Source: Bacteroidaceae bacterium
Lineage (GTDB): Bacteria; Bacteroidota; Bacteroidia; Bacteroidales; Bacteroidaceae
Assembly: GCA_017619335.1 (NCBI GenBank)
Contig: JAFZSP010000033.1
Coordinates: 1-64,000, forward strand
Reading direction: 5' to 3'
DNA: 64,000 nt
Below, piece by piece: positions 42,321-49,666 of this stretch. The number at the start of each line of letters is the position of its first letter. Position 1 is the stretch's first letter. The notes beneath the pieces were generated by a model that did no database searches, had not been told where the DNA came from, and saw only the letters and a program-made list of their open reading frames with translations. Both the position numbers and the translations under genes were made by a program.

Positions 42321-42857
42321 TTACCATGACCATATTTCCATATCTGGATCATTACTACGCTGTTGGGTGGTGCGATTTCCAAAGCAATCTATTGAGGAGC
42401 TGGAAGTTCCAAAGGTATAACCAGACTGATTGCGATGAACGCTTGTTGTATTCCCGAAGTAATCGGTTGAGGTCGATGAAGAGCCAGTGGAGCGTCCATA
42501 AGGGTCTGAGTATCGGGTGGTAGTGGTTCCGAAATAATCAGTGCTTGAATTAGCGGTACCTGTTGTGTTGCCGTAGCGGTCATGATGTGTGGTTACTGTG
42601 TTGCCGAAACAATCAGTGGAAGATTTGGAGGAGCCGATGGTGTTTCCATAGCTGTCTCTGTGGGTTGTGGTTGTGATTCCGAAGTAGTCGGTGGAAGAAA
42701 CAGACGTGCCAGTTGTTTGTCCGTACTGGTTCCGATGTGTGGTTGTTCGGTTGCCGTAGTAGTCGGATGTTGAGTGAGATGTTCCGACATTGTAACGTTG
42801 AGCACTTGCGGTGATGGCAAAAGCGACTGCCAAGAGGATTAATGAACACTTTTTCAT
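42321..42857 (-). CDS. Secreted protein made of 25-residue repeats (STDYFGNTTTTHR type)
   Basis: 178 residues. After a signal peptide (ends ITASAQ) the whole protein is six tandem units of 25 residues. Each has S-T/S-D-Y/C-F/Y-G-N near its start, then TTTTHRD, YGN and TGTS. Histidines recur at the same place, and two units have Cys instead of Tyr. I know no family for it. The regular Thr/Ser/Tyr pattern suggests a beta-solenoid or an extended surface protein. Its upstream region carries the GGTTAC...GTATAAA site shared with two other units of the island, so it probably belongs to the same regulon. Confidence 0.78.
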   Translation of the reverse strand: MKKCSLILLAVAFAITASAQRYNVGTSHSTSDYYGNRTTTHRNQYGQTTGTSVSSTDYFGITTTTHRDSYGNTIGSSKSSTDCFGNTVTTHHDRYGNTTGTANSSTDYFGTTTTRYSDPYGRSTGSSSTSTDYFGNTTSVHRNQSGYTFGTSSSSIDCFGNRTTQQRSNDPDMEIWSW

Positions 42858-42907
42858 AATTGTTGTTTGTTTAATGATTAATAATGAAGTTTTTTTTGTT
42901 GTTTCTA

Positions 42908-42940
42908 CCCTTTATACCTGGACATATAGAAAAGGTAACC
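42908..42940 (-). promoter_or_regulatory. Island promoter motif, copy A (GGTTAC-N17-GTATAAA)
   Basis: On the minus strand: GGTTACCTTTT ... GTATAAAGGG, with 17 bases between GGTTAC and GTATAAA. It lies about 50 bases before the start of the repeat protein. No TAnnTTTG element was seen there. Confidence 0.7.
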
Positions 42941-42957
42941 GGAAGATGAAGAAAAAA

Positions 42958-44217
42958 TTACAAAATTATGTGAGTTTGAGTGAAAATGTATATTGCTATC
43001 GCAGCGGACAACGCAGAGAAGAGGATGACTATGAACCAATTAGGTCTGGATTTTAGTTGATTCTCCAATTCTTCTATACGCGAAGAACTATTGGCCACTT
43101 GAAGAGCATATTCTGAGTTTTTCTTGGTTAACTCCGTAATAGAACCGTTTATCTTGCCGATGCTTTTCTGTAATTCGGCGTTTTGTTCATTGGCTTTCCT
43201 CAATTGCTGATCATGCAACTTCTGGCCCTCTTCCTGTGCTTTCGTCAATGCTTTCATCTGTTCTGTCAGGGCGGCGTTCTGCTTGCGTGCCTGCGTGAGT
43301 TCTTGCTCATATTGTTTCTTCACCTCATTGACCAGTGCTGCTTTTGATTTTGCACGCTGTTCTATGATGTCATTCACCATATTACTGAAATAAGAACCCA
43401 AGGCGAAAGGTACGTCCACCTCTTTATCCACCAGTTTCTTGATAAATGCAGCCTCATCCGGGTGACCCACTGCTGATATAACAGGAGTCTTCATCTGCAC
43501 GATTGTCTTCAATACATCTAAGTTGTCAAGTGCTCCCCAATCTTTCTCGCCTCCACCACCTCTCACGAGGGCTATAGCATCGTACCCTTTAAGGTCTTGT
43601 TGTTTCAGCATGTTTATCAGATCCAACGCTCGCGCAAAGCTACAACGCATTCTCACAAACTGCACTTTTTCCTTAGCCGCTGCATTCAGTCCTCTGTTAA
43701 AATCTGTCTCTGTAATTGCGGTTTCTGCGATAATCAGTCCAATCACTGGCCGCCTGTCCTCATACAGTATGCTTTCCAGAATCGTATCCACATTCTTGCC
43801 CTTGCTCTTGTTTTTAATCAGAAGTAGCTCGTTTCTCTTGGCATCCTCTTCTGAAACCACATTCGTTTGTACTGTCTCGGCCCAAGTCACTCCAAGAATC
43901 AGCTGGATGGAGCTATAGGCATTCTGCACATTGTATTCTAGGATACCTGCCACATTAACCAAACTTCCCGACTGGAGTTGACTGTGCAAGGCCAATGGAA
44001 TCTTAATGTTCAGATAACTATTGCTGGAGGCATCCTTCAAAAAATCGAAACAATACCCTTGATAAACCTGTCCTTTACCAAGAATGAAAATACCCTGCAT
44101 ATAAATCCTCAGTTGTCCCTGCCGACAAGTGTAATAATCTGTCGTCAGTTTTCCTTTATAGATATTCAGTATCTCCGAAGGCGCATAATAGCGCGCTAAA
44201 GTTGTTTGTTGAGTCAT
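42958..44217 (-). CDS. Membrane-anchored exonuclease VII large-subunit (XseA)-like protein
   Basis: 419 residues. Residues about 10-110 form an OB-fold-like N-domain (RIYMQGIFILGKGQVYQGYCFDFL). Residues about 150-290 match the XseA catalytic core: PVIGLIIAETAI, ALVRGGGGEKDWGALDN, TPVISAVGHPDE and VPFALGSYFSNMV. Residues about 300-390 are a long coiled coil, and 395-419 a C-terminal transmembrane helix (FIVILFSALSAAIAIYIF). Normal XseA is soluble and pairs with small XseB; no XseB is next to it here. The membrane tail makes this a separate version, perhaps cutting DNA at the inner membrane. Its start is about 19 bases from the shared promoter motif. Confidence 0.8.
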   Translation of the reverse strand: MTQQTTLARYYAPSEILNIYKGKLTTDYYTCRQGQLRIYMQGIFILGKGQVYQGYCFDFLKDASSNSYLNIKIPLALHSQLQSGSLVNVAGILEYNVQNAYSSIQLILGVTWAETVQTNVVSEEDAKRNELLLIKNKSKGKNVDTILESILYEDRRPVIGLIIAETAITETDFNRGLNAAAKEKVQFVRMRCSFARALDLINMLKQQDLKGYDAIALVRGGGGEKDWGALDNLDVLKTIVQMKTPVISAVGHPDEAAFIKKLVDKEVDVPFALGSYFSNMVNDIIEQRAKSKAALVNEVKKQYEQELTQARKQNAALTEQMKALTKAQEEGQKLHDQQLRKANEQNAELQKSIGKINGSITELTKKNSEYALQVANSSSRIEELENQLKSRPNWFIVILFSALSAAIAIYIFTQTHIIL

Positions 44218-44235
44218 AATAAGGTTGTCTTTTTG

Positions 44236-44269
44236 CCCTTTTATACGAGGAAATAGAAGAAAAGTAACC
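44236..44269 (-). promoter_or_regulatory. Island promoter motif, copy B (GGTTAC-N17-GTATAAA)
   Basis: On the minus strand: GGTTACTTTT ... GTATAAAAGGGC, spacing 17, directly before the XseA-like gene. Confidence 0.72.
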
Positions 44270-44331
44270 TAAAAGTGGTTTCCAAATGCATTTTTATGTA
44301 ACAAGAGGACTAATCTTAGTATAAAATCATT

Positions 44332-44339
44332 TATCTTTG
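44332..44339 (+). promoter_or_regulatory. -7 element TATCTTTG for the TPR-CHAT gene
   Basis: Matches TAnnTTTG, 18 bases before the ATG. The CHAT gene therefore seems to use the housekeeping sigma factor, not the island motif. Confidence 0.6.
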
Positions 44340-44357
44340 TAGCAAAAAATCAATACA

Positions 44358-47162
44358 ATGAGACGTTTTTGGTTCTTTATTCTTTTCATCCTGTCTGTGG
44401 ATTATTCCTTTTCTATAAAATATATTCGTCCTGTTTTTGATAGGACAGATAACTATGTCTTACATTTAGATAGTGTTGAACAAACTAAAGACTCGATATT
44501 TCTCTTCTTTACTTATGATGCTGAAGCAGGCTCATGGGCCAATATCTCTATACATTCGTTTATCCGAGATTGTGAAACTAATCAAGAGTACCAAATCCAA
44601 AATGTTTCAGGCATCCCATTTACTCCAAACAAACGTCATTTCTCGAGTAGCTGTAAATTGTTGGTCAGGATGAGTTTTAATGCAGGTAATTTTGATAGAT
44701 TTGATTTTATTGAGAATGAATCTGATAGTTTGGCTTTTAATATTCGAGGTATTAATTTGCTGGAAAAGAACCCAGAATCTGCAAGTCAATCTAACTTAGA
44801 AAAGGCTGCATCAAATTCATCAAGAGCCGACTTTTACTTTCGTATAGACGATTATAAAAAAGCCTTTGAACTGGAATTAGAAGCTATGCCAATATATATG
44901 GCACACTTAGGAAAGAAAAGTGTGAGATATGCTATTTCGGTTATGAATCTCGCCTTATATTCATGGAAGATGGGCAATTATGAGAAAGCCATTTATTATG
45001 GTAAAGAAGACCTATCTTTAAGTTTGTTTTTTTATGGCAAGGAGCATGAAACATATGCTAATTCTTTGTCATCTTTAGCTATCTATTATCAGTCTGTTGG
45101 AGATTTTATCCAATCTAAGGCGCTGAATGAAGAGGTCTGTAAGATACGCAAGAAGCTATTCGGAGATAAAAGCCCAGAATATGCAAACGCATTAACTCAG
45201 CTAGCTAAAGACTATCAAGGAATAGGGGACATTATACAAGCCATCGAATACACCGAACAATCATTAGCAATTACTAACAAGGAGGACATCCTATACCTTT
45301 TGAACCTCAACAACTTAGCCTCTCTATATTCTCATCTTCACCAAATCGAGCGAGCTGATAGCATCGAAACAGAGGTTGTTAAAATGGCGGAGAGTGTATT
45401 TGGTAAGCATCATAGTGAATACGCTACATATTTAGGCAATCTAGCAGGATATAAAGCTTTGCAAGGAGACTATTTCAATGCAATACAATTAGCTAAAGAA
45501 TCATTACATATTGACGAGGCGTTCGGCCCAAAAAGTCCTAAATACAAAAAGGGACTAAATAATTTAGCATATTTATATTATCATAGTGGTGATATTGATT
45601 CTGCTTTGAGTACATTACATAAGTGCTATAATTTATATGAGATTGACGATAAAATCACAGATAGAATCAATTACGTTTCCATTCTCCAGAGTTTAGCAGA
45701 GTGTTATGCTTCTAAAGGCAATTTTCAAAAGGCTGTTTCCTTTTCCAAAGAAGCCATAGAATCTTCACGTGAATATTTGGGTACTACTACTGGATATATG
45801 ACAATTAATGAAAAATACTTTTATTGGCAACAGTATCATGGTTTATTTGATGACAACTTTCCATATTATGTTGCTAAGCTAAAAGATGATTCACATATTC
45901 CCTATCTATATGACGTGGTATTATATTCTAATGGTTTTTCTTTTAGAAATAATAATGCTGATTGTTCTTGGGTGAACATCCAGAAGAGTCTAACAAAAGA
46001 TGATGTCGCAATTGAGTTTTTGTCACCTACGATTACATTAAACCAGCAGATGAGCATGATCTTTTATGCGCTTATTTCAGACTGTAGTAATTCTCCACAA
46101 ATGGTCGAATTATTTGATTTGAATCAATTGAGCAATGCGTTGTCGCAATCAACCAATAAAGATTCCACACTAGCAGAGCTTATATGGAAACCTATTCTTC
46201 CCCAAATAACGAAATACAAAAGAATTTTCTTTTCTCCAACATTTATATTTGATGCAATAGGAATCGAATATTTCCCAATTGCCGAAAACTACATCTGTGA
46301 TATGTTTCAAATGTATCGTATGTCTTCTACAAGAGAGATTATACGGATGCACTCCAAAAATAGTTCTTTCAGAAATTCTGTTTTATATGGTTCTTTAGAT
46401 TATGATAACGATGATTATTCACAAGTGATTGAAGGAATAAATAGTAGTAGAGTACACCGAGGAAGTTATGATCCATTACCTCATACACAAAAAGAAATCA
46501 CAGACATAGCGAAAATTCTAAAATCTAATAGCATTGATTGTAAGATTTTATCTGGAAATGAAGGAACAGAGGAATCTTTTAAGGCTTATTCAGGCCAGTC
46601 ACCTGATATCATTCATTTTGCAACTCATGGTAGTTATCTAAATAGTAATAAAGCAGCAACGGAGAAAAGTAAAAACAACTTGTCATTTATTTCTTCTGAT
46701 GTAGAAAATAGTCCTATGAACAAAGAGAAGGTTTTAACTCGTTCATTTTTGATTCTCTCGGGGGGCAACCGACTCATCCAACGTGAACCGATTTCTGCAG
46801 AACATGATGATGGAATTCTTACTGCAGCTGAAATCTCTCATTTGGATTTAAGTAAAACAGATCTTGTTGTTTTATCTGCTTGCGAAAGTGGTCTAGGCGA
46901 TTGGAGTGTGGACGGTGGACTTATGGGATTGCAGCGTGGATTCAAAGAAGCAGGAGTTAAGACCATTCTCATGAGTTTACGTAAAGTTGATGATGAAGCA
47001 ACACAAATACTGATGGTCGAGTTCTACAAAAATCTGATGAGTGGCAAGTCAAAACACCTATCTCTCAAAGATGCACAAAAGTATTTGCGCCAATATGAGG
47101 ATGGTAAATATGATGACCCGAAGTACTGGGCGGCGTTCATATTGTTAGATGGGTTAGACTAA
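44358..47162 (+). CDS. TPR-CHAT caspase-like protease
   Basis: 934 residues with probable signal peptide (ends SVDYSFS). Residues about 25-145 form a beta-rich N-domain. About 155-480 hold eight or so TPR units of the kinesin-light-chain type (YANALTQLAKDYQGIGDIIQAIEYTEQSL). About 620-930 are a CHAT domain with His757 in IIHFATHGSY and Cys842 in VVLSACESGLGDW, then GGLMGLQRGFKEAGVKTILMSL. CHAT proteases are separase/caspase relatives, and TPR-CHAT proteins work in several defence and death pathways. The gene is clearly AT-richer than the flanks, in line with transfer. It ends at a perfect 10-bp terminator. Confidence 0.88.
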   Translation: MRRFWFFILFILSVDYSFSIKYIRPVFDRTDNYVLHLDSVEQTKDSIFLFFTYDAEAGSWANISIHSFIRDCETNQEYQIQNVSGIPFTPNKRHFSSSCKLLVRMSFNAGNFDRFDFIENESDSLAFNIRGINLLEKNPESASQSNLEKAASNSSRADFYFRIDDYKKAFELELEAMPIYMAHLGKKSVRYAISVMNLALYSWKMGNYEKAIYYGKEDLSLSLFFYGKEHETYANSLSSLAIYYQSVGDFIQSKALNEEVCKIRKKLFGDKSPEYANALTQLAKDYQGIGDIIQAIEYTEQSLAITNKEDILYLLNLNNLASLYSHLHQIERADSIETEVVKMAESVFGKHHSEYATYLGNLAGYKALQGDYFNAIQLAKESLHIDEAFGPKSPKYKKGLNNLAYLYYHSGDIDSALSTLHKCYNLYEIDDKITDRINYVSILQSLAECYASKGNFQKAVSFSKEAIESSREYLGTTTGYMTINEKYFYWQQYHGLFDDNFPYYVAKLKDDSHIPYLYDVVLYSNGFSFRNNNADCSWVNIQKSLTKDDVAIEFLSPTITLNQQMSMIFYALISDCSNSPQMVELFDLNQLSNALSQSTNKDSTLAELIWKPILPQITKYKRIFFSPTFIFDAIGIEYFPIAENYICDMFQMYRMSSTREIIRMHSKNSSFRNSVLYGSLDYDNDDYSQVIEGINSSRVHRGSYDPLPHTQKEITDIAKILKSNSIDCKILSGNEGTEESFKAYSGQSPDIIHFATHGSYLNSNKAATEKSKNNLSFISSDVENSPMNKEKVLTRSFLILSGGNRLIQREPISAEHDDGILTAAEISHLDLSKTDLVVLSACESGLGDWSVDGGLMGLQRGFKEAGVKTILMSLRKVDDEATQILMVEFYKNLMSGKSKHLSLKDAQKYLRQYEDGKYDDPKYWAAFILLDGLD

Positions 47163-47163
47163 A

Positions 47164-47187
47164 ATCGGAGAGGTTGCCCTCTCCGAT
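47164..47187. terminator. Bidirectional terminator hairpin
   Basis: ATCGGAGAGG - TTGC - CCTCTCCGAT: a perfect 10-bp stem between the CHAT stop (47162) and the zinc-ribbon stop (47191). T-runs are weak. Confidence 0.7.
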
Positions 47188-47190
47188 AAG

Positions 47191-47346
47191 TTACCCTTCA
47201 TAGGGTTCGTCAAGAACCTTTTGATTTCCGCAATTAGGATTGGTGCAGACATACTCAGTAAGTATGCGAGCCATTCCGTCTCGGACTTCACTTCCTGACT
47301 TTATCGCTGTCATTGGATGACCGCAAAAAAAACATTTATGAAACAT
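47191..47346 (-). CDS. 51-residue zinc-ribbon protein, Ogr/Delta-like
   Basis: Translation from ATG 47346 gives a 51-residue protein with CFFCGHPMTAIKSGSEVRDG and YVCTNPNCGN. The pattern C-x2-C ... Y-x-C-x4-C with an Arg-containing centre is that of the Ogr/Delta zinc fingers, late-gene activators of P2-type phages, and also of small host relatives. It has its own promoter and a leader of about 100 bases (47347-47449). It may be a transcription activator or adaptor. It ends 4 bases from a terminator stem. Confidence 0.7.
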   Translation of the reverse strand: MFHKCFFCGHPMTAIKSGSEVRDGMARILTEYVCTNPNCGNQKVLDEPYEG

Positions 47347-47449
47347 ATTGTTATGTTTTTTGTGGAGGCATACCTCTAGCCACCATTAAACTTAGCAGTT
47401 TACGTGGCAGGAGGCACTTGTAAAAAGGAGGTCGAGGTGAACCTCGCCG

Positions 47450-47457
47450 CAAAGGTA
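47450..47457 (-). promoter_or_regulatory. -7 element TACCTTTG for the zinc-ribbon gene
   Basis: Matches TAnnTTTG. The leader that follows begins with GAGGTTCACCTC, a small inverted repeat. Confidence 0.55.
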
Positions 47458-47542
47458 TTAAAGAATTTCTAAATTGCCAAATATTTAACGTTTTTTATTA
47501 TCTAAGATGGTCTCCAAGATTTTTAAAGTCACGCACGAAATG

Positions 47543-48157
47543 TCAATCTCTCGGCAGAATCATCTTGTACATTCGCCGCGTGGTTGTCTGATTACCATAC
47601 ATGGCCTCGTAATTGTATTTGTTCTGTGCCACCTCGCTGAATTCAAAGTCACAGCTGCGATAGAATTTGACGGCACTGTATTCTCTTGTGTCCAATGCTT
47701 CAACGGTCAGAAACATCGTGGCAGAAAAGGTGTCAGCCTTGGACATCTTCCGAATCTCTTCGATGATGTATGTGCCCAAATGGTCATCAGGGTTGTTCCG
47801 TTTTTCTTCACAGACAGCCAGATAGTCGATTTCATAAGCGGGATATTTCTCTTTGTCCCAGAACATCTCAGCATCTTCTGGATTCGGCAGGACTGAGGCG
47901 TTTTGCTCCTTACGCTCAATGATTCGTCTATCTTCACTGTTGAGCACTAAAGCATCCTTGCTGAGCGCAAAGAATGCTACGGCCTTTTCCCCCTCGAATA
48001 CAATCCAAAGGTTGGAAAGCCGTAACTGAATGAATTTGTCCAGACCTTTCTCTTTGTCGTGGATGAAGTCATCCATGGACTTCACCCCACACTTGAAATC
48101 AGAAAGAGCCGAAGTGTCTAAAGCCCTCTCAATACGGATGCTGTATCTCTTTTCCAT
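47543..48157 (-). CDS. GNAT acetyltransferase, possible toxin of a two-gene module
   Basis: 204 residues from ATG 48157. It has a GNAT fold: LSDFKCGVKSMDDFIHDKE near the N-terminus, a strand YEIDYLAVCEEKRNNPDDHLGTYIIEEI with the acetyl-CoA loop near DDHLGTYI, FLTVEALDTREYSAVKFYRSCDF, and a C-terminal strand. The CGVKSMDDF start resembles GNAT toxins of the TacT/AtaT type (usually C-G-xx-xLDxFL). An upstream small gene overlaps it by 29 bases, as toxin-antitoxin pairs do. It could instead modify a small molecule. Confidence 0.7.
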   Translation of the reverse strand: MEKRYSIRIERALDTSALSDFKCGVKSMDDFIHDKEKGLDKFIQLRLSNLWIVFEGEKAVAFFALSKDALVLNSEDRRIIERKEQNASVLPNPEDAEMFWDKEKYPAYEIDYLAVCEEKRNNPDDHLGTYIIEEIRKMSKADTFSATMFLTVEALDTREYSAVKFYRSCDFEFSEVAQNKYNYEAMYGNQTTTRRMYKMILPRD

Positions 48158-48326
48158 CAAGTCCGAACCAATGTGCTTCGTACTGTTCGCTTAATCGCTT
48201 GGAACGTTCCACTTGAGCCCTTTCGCGCTCATTAAGTTGCCCGGTGGCGACACGGGCAACGGCATCACGAATCTGATCCGCAATGTCTCCTCCAATAGGG
48301 GCGCGCCTTGTCTTAATTCCTAACAT
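48129..48326 (-). CDS. 65-residue protein, putative antitoxin partner of the GNAT gene
   Basis: It starts at ATG 48326, 28 bases after a TACCTTTG promoter. It is helical and charged (DQIRDAVARVATGQLNERER, then QVERSKRLSEQYE) and ends DGKEIQHPY. I do not recognise it as a ribbon-helix-helix or other known antitoxin. The 29-base overlap with the GNAT gene in another frame suggests coupled expression. Confidence 0.6.
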   Translation of the reverse strand: MLGIKTRRAPIGGDIADQIRDAVARVATGQLNERERAQVERSKRLSEQYEAHWFGLDGKEIQHPY

Positions 48327-48354
48327 AATGGTACAATGACACTTGGTTTGGCTG

Positions 48355-48362
48355 CAAAGGTA
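48355..48362 (-). promoter_or_regulatory. -7 element TACCTTTG for the GNAT pair
   Basis: Matches TAnnTTTG. It separates the pair from the anti-sigma gene just upstream. Confidence 0.6.
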
Positions 48363-48402
48363 GCCACTTGCATTTGAATGAACAAATATTTTGATGAAAA
48401 TC

Positions 48403-49089
48403 TTACTTTGAGTGTAGCTTTTTTAATAATTCTTGTGCTTTTGCAGCTATTGGTGAACCCAAATTGTCTTGATAAAGGCTTTCTAAGAGAGGAATAGCTT
48501 TATCCGTCTGGTCATCTTTAATGTATGCCAATGCGAGATTCCAAACGATATCATTATCATATTGATAATAGGTAAACTCATCGGTCAATGATTGATGGAT
48601 GGATTCAAGTTCTGCTATGATGTCTTTCATATCCTTCTCTTCGTGAATACGATTGAAGAGTGAATAGAGTTCGGCAATGATGACAGAGTCTGTATCACCT
48701 CGTGACAGTTCATCAACATCGTAATGCTCATAGTAAGGAGTAAGCATCTCATTGATTCTGGCATATCTCACATTTTCTGCATGATAGCTATAACCAAAGT
48801 AGATGGCCAGGACGGCTGCAATAGAAGCTGCCCAGAGAGCAAGTCGTCGGACGCTGGAAGGACGCTTTGTCGCTGTGACTTCATTTATGATTACCTGATC
48901 GTGGGTGCTTTCTTTCTCTTTCAGGCCTTTTAGAAGAGCAGAGACAGCACGTGCTTGTTCTCTGAGGTCGGAATTCGACTTTAACTCCTCATGAAACAGT
49001 TCCTCTTCTTCTGGAGTCATTTCTCCTCGTAGGAAGCGCTCTATGAGTTCGTCCATTTCCTGGAACTTGATATCTTCTGTATTATTCAT
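48403..49089 (-). CDS. Anti-sigma-like protein, one transmembrane helix, TPR-like periplasmic part
   Basis: 228 residues. The N-terminus (about 1-75: MDELIERFLRGEMTPEEEELF) is the short helical region typical of anti-sigma factors of Bacteroidetes, without a zinc HxxxCxxC site. One transmembrane helix is near 82-100 (LALWAASIAAVLAIYFGYSY). The periplasmic part (about 105-228) ends in TPR-like helices (IVWNLALAYIKDDQTDKAIPLLESLY). The start overlaps the sigma gene by 8 bases. The layout fits a sigma factor held at the membrane and freed by a periplasmic signal. Confidence 0.75.
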   Translation of the reverse strand: MNNTEDIKFQEMDELIERFLRGEMTPEEEELFHEELKSNSDLREQARAVSALLKGLKEKESTHDQVIINEVTATKRPSSVRRLALWAASIAAVLAIYFGYSYHAENVRYARINEMLTPYYEHYDVDELSRGDTDSVIIAELYSLFNRIHEEKDMKDIIAELESIHQSLTDEFTYYQYDNDIVWNLALAYIKDDQTDKAIPLLESLYQDNLGSPIAAKAQELLKKLHSK

Positions 49090-49666
49090 AGTGCCTGCGG
49101 ATTAGTTCTTGATACTTTTGCTTGAATTTGCTGACGCACTTGTATTTCTGTGTCTTTACGGAATTGGCATTTGCGAAACCAAAGACGTCTGCAATAGTAC
49201 TCGTGGTATAGTTGTTCCAGTAATAGCCCAGAAAGATGTTGCGACAAGTTTCTGGCAGCGCGTCAATCACAGCTTGAACGATTCTCTCTGAATATGATTT
49301 TTCTTCCTGAGCCAGATCTTCCGTTGACCAATTGTATAGCGTGTCTATTTTGTCGGCCAGGAATTCGTCTTTTATTGTTACTGTTGCTTCATCAAACAAC
49401 GGAACCGTCCTTTTCTTCTGGCTGAGGAACTTCAAAGTCTGATTGATGCATACGCGGAGGAAGTAGGTGGAAAGAGAACTTGTCAATGTGGAGAGCTTGC
49501 CTTCTTTTATATTAAGGTATAGAGCGACAGAGGCGTTCTGGAAAATGTCATCCAAATCGGCATCATCCACAATGAAGGACTTACTCAGAAAAGAAAGAAC
49601 CTTTGGACGCTCCTCTGTAAGGAAAGCATTGAAGGCATGATGGTCTTGGGGTATCGTTATCTTCAT
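49082..49666 (-). CDS. ECF-type RNA polymerase sigma factor
   Basis: 194 residues from ATG 49666, which overlaps the caspase stop as ATGA. Region 2 is near 15-85 (RPKVLSFLSKSFIVDDADLDDIFQNASVALYLN), and region 4 near 125-190 (IDALPETCRNIFLGYYWNNYTTSTIADVFG, then SVKTQKYKCVSKFKQKY, the recognition helix). There is no region 1 or 3. It is the likely reader of the GGTTAC-N16/17-GTATAAA site found three times in the island, but this link is inferred from co-location only. No copy of that motif was found before its own operon. Confidence 0.88.
   Translation of the reverse strand: MKITIPQDHHAFNAFLTEERPKVLSFLSKSFIVDDADLDDIFQNASVALYLNIKEGKLSTLTSSLSTYFLRVCINQTLKFLSQKKRTVPLFDEATVTIKDEFLADKIDTLYNWSTEDLAQEEKSYSERIVQAVIDALPETCRNIFLGYYWNNYTTSTIADVFGFANANSVKTQKYKCVSKFKQKYQELIRRHYE

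Noticed and set aside
44358-47162. CHAT protease as part of a type III-E CRISPR (Craspase) system
   Set aside because: No gRAMP/Cas7-11, no cas genes and no array in the window.
48403-49089. Zinc-binding anti-sigma domain (HxxxCxxC)
   Set aside because: The motif is absent; the call rests on gene order, helical N-terminus and single membrane helix.
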